Source: Pseudomonadota bacterium (GTDB lineage Bacteria > Pseudomonadota > Gammaproteobacteria > UBA9339). From it: a stretch of 64,000 nt of DNA. The translations under genes were made by a program, and so were the position numbers. This document shows, in pieces, positions 48,924 to 61,200 of this stretch (position 1 is the stretch's first letter; every line of letters begins with the position of its first letter). The stretch is from positions 62,001 through 126,000 of the forward strand of contig JAJXWM010000002.1 in the NCBI GenBank assembly GCA_021781615.1. Direction: 5' to 3'. The notes below the pieces were generated by a model. That model had not been told where the DNA came from, did no database searches, and saw only the letters and a program-made list of their open reading frames with translations.

Positions 48924-51715
48924 GTATAGTCCCAATGTACGTAATTTCTAATGGGGAATTAGCAAAAGAAACTCTTGATGCTGTAGCTACTTTACTTGGT
49001 GGGGATACTTTTGGTACAGCTCTTAAGATCGGCATTCTTTTTTCGATATATGGCGCTGTTGTAAATTACATCCGTGGGCATGATATAGCTACCTTTGCTA
49101 GATGGTTTATTGTCTATTTTGGTATAACTGCAATAATGCTTGCTCCTAAAATTACAGTACAGATATTTGACGTTAGTAATCCAATGGCGAACTATACAGC
49201 AGCAAATATTCCGTATGGTTTGGGTTACCCAGCAAGTATTATTACAAGAACAGCTCATGGTCTTATTGTGGCATTTGAAACCGCTTTTCATACTCCAGAT
49301 GACCTCTCTTACAATAAAACTGGAATGCTGTTTGGTTCCAAATTGTTTAAAATATCTACTGAATTCAACGCGATAGACCCCGAAGTTAGATCCGAGCTAA
49401 ATGAATATGTGAAAAACTGTGTTTTGGGAGATATTTTGATCTCTAAAAAATATACCATGGCTGATTTAACCGATAGTACCGATCTTTTAGACACTATTAC
49501 CAAAAATCCAAGCAGTATTAGAGGTATTTACATTGATGGCAAGTTTGAAACGTGTAAAGATGCTGCTGGCTATCTCAAGAAAGACCTTGCAACCGATGCT
49601 CAAACTAATCTGCTCAATAATCTTGGAAAGCGCTTAGGTTTAATAAAAGAAAAGCAAAGAGAAGCAGAAAGATTGCTTGGGGTTACCTATGATGCCTTTT
49701 TCAGCTATGATAATTTATCAAAAACTGCTTTATCAATTGTCACCCAAAATATGTTAATTAATGGCATTAGAGATGGTTTATTGAATTATACCGCTGAAAC
49801 AGGTGCCACCGCCGCTCTTTTAAACCTTAGTACTACTCAGGCTATGGACAAAATGAGGATGACTATGGCCACTTCAAGAAATATAGCACTTTATACTATA
49901 CCAATTATTCATACAGTGTTATTACTTTTGATGTTAAGTTTGTTTCCGATAATAATACTGTTAGCACTGCAACCGAGTCTTACAAGTACAGTGCTAAAAA
50001 ATTACCTACATACCCTCTGCTGGATCGAATCCTGGCCATTAATGTTTTCGTGCTTAAATATGATGGTAACTTTCTATACAAAAGAACTGGGACCGGGTGG
50101 TTTAACTATAAGTAATATAGATAGATTATTACTTGAGCATTCAGATATAGCCAATATGGCAGGATATTTAATGCTATCAATACCATTTATTTCAGGCGGT
50201 TTAGTAAAAGGAATGTCATCAGCATTTAACCATGCTGCAAGTTACATTGGTGGGGTGTTACAATCATCAGCATCATCGGCAGCATCCGAAGCGGCAAGTG
50301 GCAATATACACCTTGGTAATTCAAGCTGGAATAATGTCAACGCTAACAAATTTGATACCAATTCCACTTTAATGCACGGCATGGCTACGGAACAATTGGG
50401 TACGGGTGTATTACGTACATCAAGACCAGATGGAGAAACCATGTATGATGCTTCTCATGCTATCTCAAAATTACCTACTAGTGTAAGAAGCAGCGATCTT
50501 TTAAGTGCATCTTTCTCGGAACAAGCAGAAGCTTCTAGAACTGCTTCGATAAATGACCAAAAAGCTTATGACCAACATATATCCCATGCGGTTTCTGATT
50601 TTGGCAGTTTAGGCAAAACATTAAGTTCTGGTAAGAGCTTGACCGAGAGTCTTAGTAATAGAGAAGCGATATCTGTCGGAAAAAGCTTTTCGAATATGAA
50701 GAATATAACCGAAAACATAGCTAAACGTAATAACGTTGAATCCGATGATGTATTTAAAGGCATGACTAACTTCAGCCAAAGCGGTAAATTTAATATTGGT
50801 GGTTCAGCATCCATCTCTATACCTATAAATACAACGGCAAAAGCTAGTGGAGAAGTAGGACTAGGCGCAACTATTGGTACTGAACACGTTAGGTCTAATG
50901 AAACACAAACACGACATGGAATAGGTAGAAGTATAGATGTAACCGCAGAAGAAGCTCAAAGATTTAGCAAAGATTTGCATAAAGTAGAAGAATATAGTAA
51001 GACAAAACATGCTGATATAGCCAATTCAACCGCAGCGTCTCAGCTTTCGCAATTATCTACTGATCTTAGAAATGCAAGAAGCGCTTCAGAACAATATACT
51101 GTACATAAAGCGGAAGCTGAAAGATTAAGTAGTGCTGCTTCTTACGTAAGGCAACATTCTGGTCAAATTGATAGTGACTTGGGGCAAGAAATTGTCGACT
51201 ATGCTGTCGAGGAAAAAGGACGTGAAAAAGCTGAAACACTATTTGCTGGGAAGGACAGAGAAAGCAGAATCGAACTCGTAAACCTTGCTAAAGAATATAT
51301 TGGTAATTCAGGCATAGAAGATAGTATAATGGCACAATATCAACGAGATAGTTTCGGCATTGAGCCTGAGCAAAAATATCGTTCAGGGTCTGATAAAGTT
51401 GATGCCAAAGCAAATAATATAAGCTTAGGGCACGAAAATCATAAACGAAAAATAGATGCGGATGCAAAAACTGGGGGGGTTGGGGTTGATGAGCAAAGGT
51501 TTAGCCAAATTAAGAATAATGTAGAAAGCCAACGTAATATCATTGGTAGTGACTTGAAAGGTGCAAAAGAAAGTCATAATAAGCAATATAAAAATATGCA
51601 CGATGAAGTTAGTAAGAATATAGAGGCTGGTAGTAAAAAATCAAAAAGTTCAGCTTATAGTATCGACAATAGCATAAAACCTGATTTTGCTGAAATAGAC
51701 AAGGATAAAAAATAG
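48920..51715 (+). CDS. traG: TraG, mating-pair stabilisation and pilus assembly
   Basis: 931 residues. Membrane-embedded N-terminal half with several hydrophobic segments (ALKIGILFSIYGAVVNYI; YTIPIIHTVLLLLMLSLFPI; NMAGYLMLSIPFISGGLVKG) as in TraG, and a soluble C-terminal half (~440-931) that is Ser/Ala/Gln-rich and contains long helical stretches (RNARSASEQYTVHKAEAER). TraG is bifunctional: pilus assembly (N) and mating-pair stabilisation/entry exclusion (C). The N-terminal start MSIVPMYVISNGELAKETL fits TraG. Overlaps traH by 4 bases. Confidence 0.93.
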   Translation: MSIVPMYVISNGELAKETLDAVATLLGGDTFGTALKIGILFSIYGAVVNYIRGHDIATFARWFIVYFGITAIMLAPKITVQIFDVSNPMANYTAANIPYGLGYPASIITRTAHGLIVAFETAFHTPDDLSYNKTGMLFGSKLFKISTEFNAIDPEVRSELNEYVKNCVLGDILISKKYTMADLTDSTDLLDTITKNPSSIRGIYIDGKFETCKDAAGYLKKDLATDAQTNLLNNLGKRLGLIKEKQREAERLLGVTYDAFFSYDNLSKTALSIVTQNMLINGIRDGLLNYTAETGATAALLNLSTTQAMDKMRMTMATSRNIALYTIPIIHTVLLLLMLSLFPIIILLALQPSLTSTVLKNYLHTLCWIESWPLMFSCLNMMVTFYTKELGPGGLTISNIDRLLLEHSDIANMAGYLMLSIPFISGGLVKGMSSAFNHAASYIGGVLQSSASSAASEAASGNIHLGNSSWNNVNANKFDTNSTLMHGMATEQLGTGVLRTSRPDGETMYDASHAISKLPTSVRSSDLLSASFSEQAEASRTASINDQKAYDQHISHAVSDFGSLGKTLSSGKSLTESLSNREAISVGKSFSNMKNITENIAKRNNVESDDVFKGMTNFSQSGKFNIGGSASISIPINTTAKASGEVGLGATIGTEHVRSNETQTRHGIGRSIDVTAEEAQRFSKDLHKVEEYSKTKHADIANSTAASQLSQLSTDLRNARSASEQYTVHKAEAERLSSAASYVRQHSGQIDSDLGQEIVDYAVEEKGREKAETLFAGKDRESRIELVNLAKEYIGNSGIEDSIMAQYQRDSFGIEPEQKYRSGSDKVDAKANNISLGHENHKRKIDADAKTGGVGVDEQRFSQIKNNVESQRNIIGSDLKGAKESHNKQYKNMHDEVSKNIEAGSKKSKSSAYSIDNSIKPDFAEIDKDKK

Positions 51716-51723
51716 AGAAAACA

Positions 51724-52416
51724 ATGAAATACCTATTTAGCATCATTTTACTGTTTATTACAACAAGCTGCTTTTCTGTTGATCAAAAATTGATTGATAG
51801 TGCAGAACGATATGGTGCTGCTGTGGCAAATTTACATAAAATATTTGAAGCTATAAAGGCCAACACTATGCCATTAGATCAATTCATCGAAGAGCTTCAT
51901 AAAACAACAGATGATAGTTTATCTGCTGAAGCCAGAGTGAATGCTAAAAATAAAATTAATGAAAGACATACAATATTAGACAAACTTAATTCACAATATG
52001 CTGAAGCTGAGGTAGAAGTAAAAAGATTAGAACCATTAAAGAAGGAATATGATAAACAAAAGGACATAGAATTTGAAAACAAGCAATTTAGAATAACAGT
52101 ATTAGTTGTAGTAACTATCTCTCTAATATTCATAACTTTTTTCGGATCCATAATATGGCTTGCAATTAATCGACACAAGAAATATCAACAACTCCTTAAA
52201 GATGGAAAAATTACACAAGAAGAATATGATCGTGTCATGAAAAACCACGAATCTAAATCGATGTTTAGTAATGATTTAGGAGTAAATCCATCAACAGGGC
52301 TTCCACTAATTGGCAATGGCGTATGCGATGCTGGTGGTAACCTAAGAGGTAGTTCTCCAATCAGGAGTAGTTTCGATTCTTCACAGGATTATAGGAGCAG
52401 GCATAGGTGGGATTAA
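51724..52416 (+). CDS. Membrane protein with SHOCT-like tail, tra-linked
   Basis: 230 residues. Signal peptide (YLFSIILLFITTSCFS), a helical/coiled-coil extracytoplasmic part (~25-118), one transmembrane helix (VLVVVTISLIFITFFGSIIW ~122-142), and a cytoplasmic tail with a SHOCT-like LLKDGKITQEEYDRVM and a conserved-looking NPSTGLPLIGNGVCDAGGN end. Nine bases after traG. The NP-TGLP motif recurs in small proteins of other mobile elements in my memory, but I cannot name a function. Confidence 0.75.
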   Translation: MKYLFSIILLFITTSCFSVDQKLIDSAERYGAAVANLHKIFEAIKANTMPLDQFIEELHKTTDDSLSAEARVNAKNKINERHTILDKLNSQYAEAEVEVKRLEPLKKEYDKQKDIEFENKQFRITVLVVVTISLIFITFFGSIIWLAINRHKKYQQLLKDGKITQEEYDRVMKNHESKSMFSNDLGVNPSTGLPLIGNGVCDAGGNLRGSSPIRSSFDSSQDYRSRHRWD

Positions 52417-52441
52417 ATTCTGGAACAAAATTAAAAAAAGA

Positions 52442-52834
52442 ATGGTTATGGAAACAATAAACAAAATAACTATTAAAAAGATTCTAGGTAGTGATAATCA
52501 GGAACAGTTATCTCCTAAAAACATCGCTCAAATTGTCTACCTTTGCCAAGTACTATCCTTCTTCTTTGGGATAACAGCAATTGCTGGGGTTATTTTAAAC
52601 TATTTGAAACGTGGCGAAGTGAAAGGAACTTGGTTGGAGTCGCATTTTACCTGGCAAATTCGAACTTTTTGGGTCGGTCTAATAGCTTCATTTGTAGGAT
52701 TCAGTTTAGTATTTATTTTAATAGGTTTTTTAATTCTTGCGGCAACTCTAGTTTGGACTATATACCGAGTTATCAAAGGATATTTGTTATTAAATGAAAA
52801 TCAACCCATAGAAACCCCCAAAGTACTTATCTAA
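52442..52834 (+). CDS. DUF4870-like (Tic20-type) membrane protein
   Basis: 130 residues (alternative ATG at 52448). Three hydrophobic helices with the DUF4870 pattern: IVYLCQVLSFFFGITAIAGV, HFTWQIRTFWVGLIASFVGF, LIGFLILAATLVWTIYRVIKGYL. Such proteins are common beside translocation and secretion genes; precise role unknown. Encoded between two small accessory genes in the tra region. Confidence 0.8.
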   Translation: MVMETINKITIKKILGSDNQEQLSPKNIAQIVYLCQVLSFFFGITAIAGVILNYLKRGEVKGTWLESHFTWQIRTFWVGLIASFVGFSLVFILIGFLILAATLVWTIYRVIKGYLLLNENQPIETPKVLI

Positions 52835-52896
52835 TTTTTGTTTTTCTAAACATTAGTTTTTCTATTACTGTCTTATCGATAAATTCGGAGCTTTGT

Positions 52897-53149
52897 ATGC
52901 AATACACAGACACAAAAAACCTCAGTAATTCGGATATAGAAAATCTAGAAGAATTTTTAAATGAAGATTGGAATGACTATAAGGATAACACTTTGGGTAG
53001 ATTTGCTACATAAGAATAATTTAATAAAACAAGGTAAGCTTCCAGACAATTTTACTGCGATAACTTATTGTACTCAATGTGGTTATGTTTATGTACCTGC
53101 TCTTGTGAATGGTGGCAAAGTTCTTGGCTATCCTTGGTGTTGGAACTGA
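52897..53149 (+). pseudogene. Small zinc-ribbon protein, probably frameshifted
   Basis: A 38-codon frame from ATG 52897 (MQYTDTKNLS...) ends at ~53013 and a second, overlapping frame continues to 53149 with WVDLLHKNNLIKQGKLPDNF and the zinc-ribbon CTQCGYVYVPALVNGGKVLG...WCWN. Read together, with a shift near 52990-53003, they give a plausible ~84-residue protein; separately, neither has a sensible end or start. The C-terminal pattern C-x2-CG-V-VP occurs in small proteins of mobile elements. Alternatively the 62-residue frame (ATG 52961) is a gene by itself. Confidence 0.5.
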
Positions 53150-53208
53150 GTAAAAAACTTGCTTATCTCAAAATCTACTCAACCATCTAATCTTTAGAGA
53201 GAAAAAAT

Positions 53209-55101
53209 ATGCATCCTAAAAATATTGATAAAGCAAAGCAGTTCACCCGCGGCGGGCAAATAACATTTCATAATATAAGGATGTGGTTACAGGTTAATAA
53301 AACCGTGTGGAACATATATTTTCCATCTCTAGTAATGTTGGTGGCATTTACTATTTATGTTATTACTCCCAACGAAATATTACAAAATGCGTGGTATTGG
53401 TGCCTTGCCCAAATTAATCCTATATTGGATTTGTTAGACTTTAAATTACCACATTTTATAGTGCCCTATCATGGCAAAACCTATAGTATTTCTCCAAAAA
53501 ATTATTTATCTTACGTACAATTTGTAAAGACTGCTGAAAGTGTTATCTATTATCTTAAGGTAGGGGCGGTTATCGGTTTTATTCTAAGTCTTGGTGTATT
53601 TTATACACTTGTAAAATGGTTAATGAGGCAAGGTGAAAAACAAACAGCAAACCAATTTATTCGTGGTGCAAAACTGGATTCTTCGCAAAACGTAGCAAAA
53701 ATTGTCGATAAACAAAAAATGGCTTCAGATATCACCATTGATGGCCTACCTATGATTGCCAATTCGGAAACGAAACATTTTTTAGTACATGGTTCGACTG
53801 GCACTGGCAAAACCCAACTGATATCGAAAATCTTGGATCACTTGCGGAGAAGAGGTGATCGGGTATTTTTATATGACAAAGGCGGAGTTTATACAGCTAC
53901 TTTTTATCAAAAGGATAAAGATAAAATACTAAATCCATTTGATGCCAGATGTGAAAATTGGGACTTATGGCGGGAAGCGACAAATTCTACCGATTTTGAA
54001 AATATGGCCGAAAGTTTAATCCCGATGCATGGCGAAACTGACCCATTTTGGGTAAATGCCGCCAGAACCATTTTCGGCAGCGCCGCATTTACTATGCAAG
54101 ATAATAATGATAGATCGATTAAAAAACTGCTAAAAGTACTATTGACCTCGGAGTTAAGTGATTTACACAATTATTTATCTGGAACTGAAGCTGCAACATT
54201 AACTAGCGATAAAATCGAAAAAACTGCTATTTCAATTCGTTCGGTTATAACCACTTATTTAAAATCCCTGCGATTTATGACTGCTGTAGAAAATAATAAC
54301 AATAGTGATAAAAAACCCACGTTTTGTATTAGAGATTGGGTTTGTAATGATAAGAATGATGGTTGGTTATTTTTATCCTCAAATGCTGCGCAACATGCTT
54401 CATTAAAGCCATTATTATCGATGTGGTTTTCTATGGCTACCATAGCTCTTTTGGCTTTACCTGAAAACAGCAATCGCCGAATATGGTTTGTATGTGACGA
54501 ACTGCCAAGCTTACATAAACTACCACAGCTGCCAGAGAGTATAGCTGAAGCACGTAAATATGGTGGTTGTTTTGTTTTAGGAATGCAAAGTTATGCTCAA
54601 TTGGAAAAGGTATATGGCAAAAGTGCTGGTAAAGAAATATTTGATCTAATGAATACAGCTTTTTTCTTCAGAAGCCCAAGTCCGGATATGGCGGAGTTAG
54701 TGTCACGAGCTTTAGGAGAACAAGAAATCGAAGATATGCGAGAAAACTATTCTTATGGCGCAAATACTATCCGTGATGGGATATCTATCGGTACTCAAAA
54801 AATGACTAGCCAAATTGTTACTCCTGCCGAAATCATGGATTTAGAAAACATGAAATGTTACGTACGTTTAGCTGGGTCATATCCTATTTCCTTGCTTGAG
54901 CTTATCTTAAACAAAAGACAACCAATCAGTAAAGGTTTTATCCAAAACAAAACAAACACTGATAAAGAAATAGATGAACTTATAGATAAGCATGATTCAA
55001 ATATCAGGGCATTCCAAGCCAAGAAGAAACCACAAGAAGCCGAACAAAATAATGATGCAGTGGTAGATAAAAACCGTCTAGTAAAAGAAAACAGCATTTA
55101 G
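53209..55101 (+). CDS. traD: TraD, type IV coupling protein
   Basis: 630 residues. Two N-terminal membrane helices (~32-60 and ~105-135), then an AAA+ motor: Walker A HGSTGTGKTQL (~195), Walker B IWFVCDELPSL (~425), and the conserved SYAQLEKVYG near 463. Couples the relaxosome to the T4SS channel. It is located directly before the relaxase gene, as usual. The C-terminal tail (~590-630) is Lys/Glu-rich and likely contacts the relaxosome. Confidence 0.95.
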   Translation: MHPKNIDKAKQFTRGGQITFHNIRMWLQVNKTVWNIYFPSLVMLVAFTIYVITPNEILQNAWYWCLAQINPILDLLDFKLPHFIVPYHGKTYSISPKNYLSYVQFVKTAESVIYYLKVGAVIGFILSLGVFYTLVKWLMRQGEKQTANQFIRGAKLDSSQNVAKIVDKQKMASDITIDGLPMIANSETKHFLVHGSTGTGKTQLISKILDHLRRRGDRVFLYDKGGVYTATFYQKDKDKILNPFDARCENWDLWREATNSTDFENMAESLIPMHGETDPFWVNAARTIFGSAAFTMQDNNDRSIKKLLKVLLTSELSDLHNYLSGTEAATLTSDKIEKTAISIRSVITTYLKSLRFMTAVENNNNSDKKPTFCIRDWVCNDKNDGWLFLSSNAAQHASLKPLLSMWFSMATIALLALPENSNRRIWFVCDELPSLHKLPQLPESIAEARKYGGCFVLGMQSYAQLEKVYGKSAGKEIFDLMNTAFFFRSPSPDMAELVSRALGEQEIEDMRENYSYGANTIRDGISIGTQKMTSQIVTPAEIMDLENMKCYVRLAGSYPISLLELILNKRQPISKGFIQNKTNTDKEIDELIDKHDSNIRAFQAKKKPQEAEQNNDAVVDKNRLVKENSI

Positions 55102-55237
55102 CCTCAGCAATGCACTTCAAAAAAATTATCTTGTGTTTAATACGGGAAAATTAAAGTATGAATTTTAAGAAATTTATCAAGACGCTAAATGATAAATAAC
55201 TCAAATTATGACCATCAAATTTATTGAGGCTTAATAA

Positions 55238-58200
55238 ATGTTAACAATATCCCCTATAAGAAATAGTACTGGAGCTGCTAAATACTTCGCTAAAGAGGAT
55301 GGTTATTATTTATCTGAGGTTGATGCGAAAGAAAATTCTATATGGTGGGGTATTGGTGCTGATAAATTAAGGTTAATTAACAAAAAGGTTTTAGAAAAAG
55401 ATTTGCAAGAGAGTATGGAGGGTAGATTGCAAAATGGGGTCACTATCGGATTACAAAAAGACGGCTCAATAAAGCATCGTGCTGGGTATGATTTATGTTT
55501 TCATGCTCCTAAGTCAGTTTCTATTTTGGCGCTGGAAGGAGGAGATAAAAGGTTTTACCAGGCTCATCTTGAGGCTGTAAAAGAAACTCTTAAAGCAATA
55601 GAAGAAGAATGTGCACAAGCTAGAGTATACAATAACAACAAAGAAGGTTTTGAAAATACTAAAAATCTTACCATTGCGTTAATACGACATACAGCTTCCC
55701 GTTCCTTAGATCCGCATTTGCATCATCATGCGTTAATAATGAATGCTACTGAAAGGCAAGATAAAACTTGGAGAGCTTTAGCATCAAGCATGACAAAAAC
55801 TAAAACCGTTAATGGTTTTTTAGAGAAAATTTATCACAAACAGATTTATTATGGGTTAATCTATCGGACTTCACTTGCAAATCGCGTTCAAAAGCTTGGA
55901 TGTGAAATTGAAATAGTAGGTAAACATGGAATGTGGGAAATTAAAGGAGTGCCTAAAGAAGTAAGGGATACAATGTCAAAACGCCGAAAAGAAATAGAAG
56001 AATTATTAAGCAAACTAAACTATCGTTCATTTAAAGCTGCTGATATGGCTTCTTTAGATAGCCGAGAAAAGAAACCAAAGCATATCAGGTTAGCGGAAAT
56101 GAAACAAACATGGAAGGATGAATTGACCAAGGTTGGTTTTTCGTCAAAAGAGTTTCTTGCCAACCTTGAAAAAAACAAGGATAAAAAACTAACTGAAAAG
56201 TTTGAACTTCAAAAAATTGAAGCTATTAATTTGGCAGTAAATACAGTTAAAGATGCTACTTGGTACTTGTCTCAGTATGAATTAAAGCTTGATTATACAA
56301 AAATAATTTCTAAAGCCTTAGAGTTTTCTATTGGTAAAACTACCCACCAAGATATTGTTTTAGCCGCAAATCAACTAATAAAAGATGGATTTTTAATTTC
56401 TTTAGATAAATCTGATACTTTTTTTGTTACTAGGGAACTTATAGAAACTGAAAAAGCTATTATGGATTTGGTTGATAAGGGTAAAAACAGATGGTCTGAC
56501 TTTATTTTAAAAGATAATGATTCTAATAATACTATTTCTGATGAAATCAAAAAATGCGCAGGTGATATTTTACAATCAAAACACCGAGTTATTCTTGTGG
56601 AAAGTAATAGACCAGACAATAAAGATTTAATTAGAAATATTTTAAACTTAGCCGAATCTTCCGGAAAAACTGTGAGAGTTTTGTCTCCAAATCGTGGGCT
56701 TGCAAACGATATTAATGAAAACGTAACAAGACCTAAACCCAGTAATATATGGCAATGGCTAGTATCTTTTGGCAAACCAGAGGTTGGAGAAAGTATAGCT
56801 GGCTTTAGGCACAAATACAAAGAAGAGGTGGAACTACCAGCTTTTTTACTACGTTTTAAACAAGGAAAGGATGTCATTATAGTTAATGATGCTGAAATGG
56901 TAGGCTGTAATGATAAAAAAACCATCCTTGAATTAACAGACAAATCTCAAGCCAAAGTAATCTTTTTGCAAAATACAGCAGATAAGCGTGGTTTTAATAG
57001 TGGTAATTCAATAACAACTCTAAAGCAAGCCGGTATAGAAAGGTTTGAGCTTAAAGCTTCAGAATCAGGAAAAATACAAGCAGCCGGTGTTACACCTGAA
57101 CTAAAGATTATTAAAACCGATGATAAACGTATTTTGCAGTTAGCAAAAGAATATGCTCAAAAATATGATAAAGAAAATACAGTTATTTTGGTCGGCTCTA
57201 AAAAACAATTGGAAGTGGCTAATGATGTCATCAGGAAAGAGTTAAAAGAAAAAGGCAAGATTTTGGGTTTAGAATATAATATTCCTGTATTAAATCCGGT
57301 CTATCTCTCTAAACCAGAAGCTATTTTAGCACACAAATATCAACAAAATATGGTTATCAGATTTTATGGTGGCGTATCAAATGATTGGAATGTGGGTTAC
57401 TGCGATAGAGAAACCAATACCTTAAGGTTAACCCAAAATAAACGAAAGATAATATGGAACCCTAAAAAACAGCAGAATGAAGTTAAATATGGGGTTTTCA
57501 AAAAAGAAACACTACAAGTTGCTAAAGGCGATAAGCTAATTGCTGCCAGTAATATGCATAATTTAGGTATAAAAAATGGAACAAAATTTATTGTTGGCGG
57601 GGTAAGCAATACTTCTATTGAGTTATTAAGTGATATAATAAAAACAAGTAATACAAAAGAACCAAAAACAATTAAAATAAGTTTGGATAAGTTAAAAAAT
57701 AGTCATTTCCAATATAATTATGCGACAACTATAAATAGATCATTAAAAAAGCCAGCAGCTAATATAATAGCTGATTTTAAGGCTTATTTACTAGATAAGC
57801 CAACCATAGAGGAATTAACAAAAAGAGCTCAAAAATCTCTTATAATATTCACCAATGATGGTGAAGTTGCTCAAAAAAGATTTGGTCATATTCCAACCAA
57901 GTTAACCGCAGTTGAAACATTACTAGATACCAGCAGAGTGCTTTTTAGTACAGGGGGTCAAGAGGAAAAAACACTAAGTGACAAAATAACTTCAGAAATT
58001 AAATCTGACCTTGAAAAAGCCATAAAAGTTTTAAGAGATCAGTACGCATTTAGATCACAAGATGAGAGAAAAGCAGTAGAGTTTGCTTTAGAAAAAATTA
58101 CTTCACGAAATGCTGGTTTTACCAAAGAAGATTTAGCCAAGGAAGCTCTTGAATATGCCTTAAAAGAACTGATAGCTATAGAAAACAAGGAAGTAACCAA

Positions 58201-61200
58201 ACAAGATATTGAAAAAATAATTAAAGAAAAATGTGCTTCAGGAGAATTAATAATTGGTAAACAATTTACAGACGGCGTCAAACTGACTACTAAAAAAGAA
58301 TTAAAGTTGGAGCATTCTATCCTTGCCAGTGTTAAAAAAGGGAAGAATAAGCTAGCTCCTTTATTAGTTTCGCACGCAGCAGTGCCGGCTTCAGACTTTA
58401 ACCTGACTAAGGGCCAAAATGAAGCTGTTTCTTTAATTACTACCACCAAAGATCAATACGTAATAATTCAAGGATATGCTGGGGTTGGTAAAACCAAACT
58501 TTTTTCGCAAGTACATAAGACGTTGAAAGAAGCGAATAATAATAGGCAAGAAAAAATACGGATACTGGGATTGGCGCCAACCCATAAAGCGGTAAAAGAA
58601 TTAAGAAATGTTGGGATCAAAGCTCAAACTTTGGCGAGTTTTTTGACAAAACATCTACCAAAAAAGGTAGAAGATTGCGGAGATAAAAAGCCTGATAGTT
58701 TAAAGGTGTTGGATAATAAGTTAATTATCTTAGATGAGTCCTCGATGGTGTCTAACCAAGAATATGCGCAATTTGATAGCATAATTAATAAAACTAAAGC
58801 ACATGTAGCATTAAGTGGCGATACGAGTCAGCATATATCGATTGGTTCTGGCAAACCAGTTGAGATAACCCAAAAAAGTCATACTCTAAAAACTGCTTAT
58901 TTAAAAGAAATTGTTAGACAAAAAAATCTCCATCTGAAAGAAGCTGTGGTAAGTGTGATTGGTCACAACTACGAACATGCTTTTGATAAAGTTAGTCAAT
59001 TAAATCCTCAGAGCTATATTGAAAGAATTAACCACAATTCAGGAGAATTAGACTTGGAGTTTTTTAAAAATCTCCAAACTTCGGTTATCGAGATCAATAA
59101 TGAAAAGCTAGAGCCTGAAGAAAAAACCTTAGAACAGATGGTGGCGGAAGATTTTCTGACTAGAACTCCTGAAGCTAGAGAACAAACCGTTATTATAGTT
59201 CACGCTAACGATGATCGAGCGGTTATTACTGAATTTATTAGAGATGGCTTAAAAAAACAGGGAGCTATAAGTAAAAATGGTATAAAAATAAATCGTCTTG
59301 CCGACAAAGGTCTTACTAACGCAGAACATAAATCTTTACGCTCTTATTATATTGGTAATGTCGTGAAGCTTGGAAAACAATATTTCCACGTAATGGAGGT
59401 AGATTTAAAAGCTAGAAGTTTGTTACTTAGAGATGGCTCTGGAAAAACCAGATACTTTTATCCTGAAAAGGAAGTCGATAGATGCAATATGGAATTATAC
59501 AGCCATACCCGAGAAGAATTGGCGGTGGGCGATGAGATTCGCTTAACCAAAACAGATAAAAAAAGAGGGTTATTTGCTAATTTTGAATATCGGGTAAAAG
59601 CTATTGATGACAAACAAGCAACGCTTGAATCTAAAAATGAACAAAAACCACCGCTTGTACTCAACCATAGAAGGTTAAAAGATACTCATTGGGATTATGC
59701 TCAAACGGTTACCAGTTATGGTTTTCAGGGTGGTTCAAAAAGATTTGCTATAGCTTTTGAGGTGAGTTATCGCAAGTTTTTAGCGAATGTGCGTAGTTTT
59801 TATATCAGTATCAGCCGCGCTATCGAGCACCTAATAATATATACCGACAATAAAAATAAGTTTTTGCGGCGGTTAAATGAAAATTTAGGAGAAAAATATG
59901 CAGCTTTAGAAGTTACCGGAGAATTAGAAGAACTTGCTAAAAAAGAGCTTGCCAAAACCGAAAGCACGCAATTAGATAAAGTAGCAAAAACGATAAACGC
60001 TAAGTTTTATAACGTCAAAGATGCAACCCAGATACTTGAAAATTCTGCTGAATTAGTAGTTGAGCGATTACTCGGTAAACCTAACGAAAAATTATCATCT
60101 GCTACCGAATGGCGTTACGGTAACAAAGGGAGCTTTTCGATAAAAATGGCTGGAGATAAACGAGGTCTTTGGCATAACTTTGAAACTAACGAATCAGGAA
60201 ACCTGATAACACTAATTCAAAAAGGGATGAGCCTTAACTTTTCCGAAACACTTAAATATGTATCAGAAACATTTGGTAATATTAAACCTACTACCTTACT
60301 TTTCAAGGGTAATGTAAATATGGATAGCCTAAGTAAAACTGAGACTAATAACAAGGCCACCTCTGAAAAAGGAAATACTGACAAATATGCACAAAAGTTA
60401 GCTAAAGAAAGCCTGCCAATAACTAGAACCATTGTAGAAAAGTATTTAAAAGAGCACCGTGGTATTAAAAGTGTTGATACTAATGATATAAGGTATCATC
60501 CGAGAGTATTTACCAGCAAAAATGAAAGCCAACAATATTTACCGGCGATGTTGTCTATAGGAAGGAATAAGGATGGCAAAGTCCAATGTGTTCAAGCAAC
60601 CTACCTCAACCCCAAAACTGCAAACAAGGCTGACCTTGCCGTAAAAAAACGTACTTATGCTTCGCCTTCTGGAGCATTAGTTTCGCTCCAAAAACAAGAA
60701 AATGTTAATGACTACAAGAACAAATTAAGCTTTATTGCTGAAGGTATAGAAACTGGCTTAAGCATCAAAGATGCTATAGGAGATATTAGAAATGGCGAGA
60801 TATTAGTAACTCTTGGCAAATCAAATTTTATAAACATCGATCCCAAACAGGTTGGTGATCGAGTTATCTTTTGTTTGGACTACGATGGCCCCAAGAATTT
60901 AACTGATACAGACATACATAAAGCTGCTGAAAGATTAATTAACTTTGGAAAAAAGGTATTTATTGCTACCCCAAAAACCAATGAAAAAAACAACAAAATA
61001 GATTTTAATGATATTGCTAAAAACTCAGGAGTTGCAGCCGTAAGAAATAACTTAGATGGCACATTACCATATAATGAGTGGAAAAATAATACCATAAAAA
61101 ACACGTTTACAAATGGCAACGAAATAAATTTAGATTTTACTGAAAAAGTAATACAGAAAGATCCTTACTCAAATCAAAAATACGCTACATTTCTTAAAAA

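Noticed and set aside
55102-55237. oriT just upstream of the relaxase
   Set aside because: Only distant GCCTCA/TGAGGC arms and AT-rich sequence; no recognisable nic motif.
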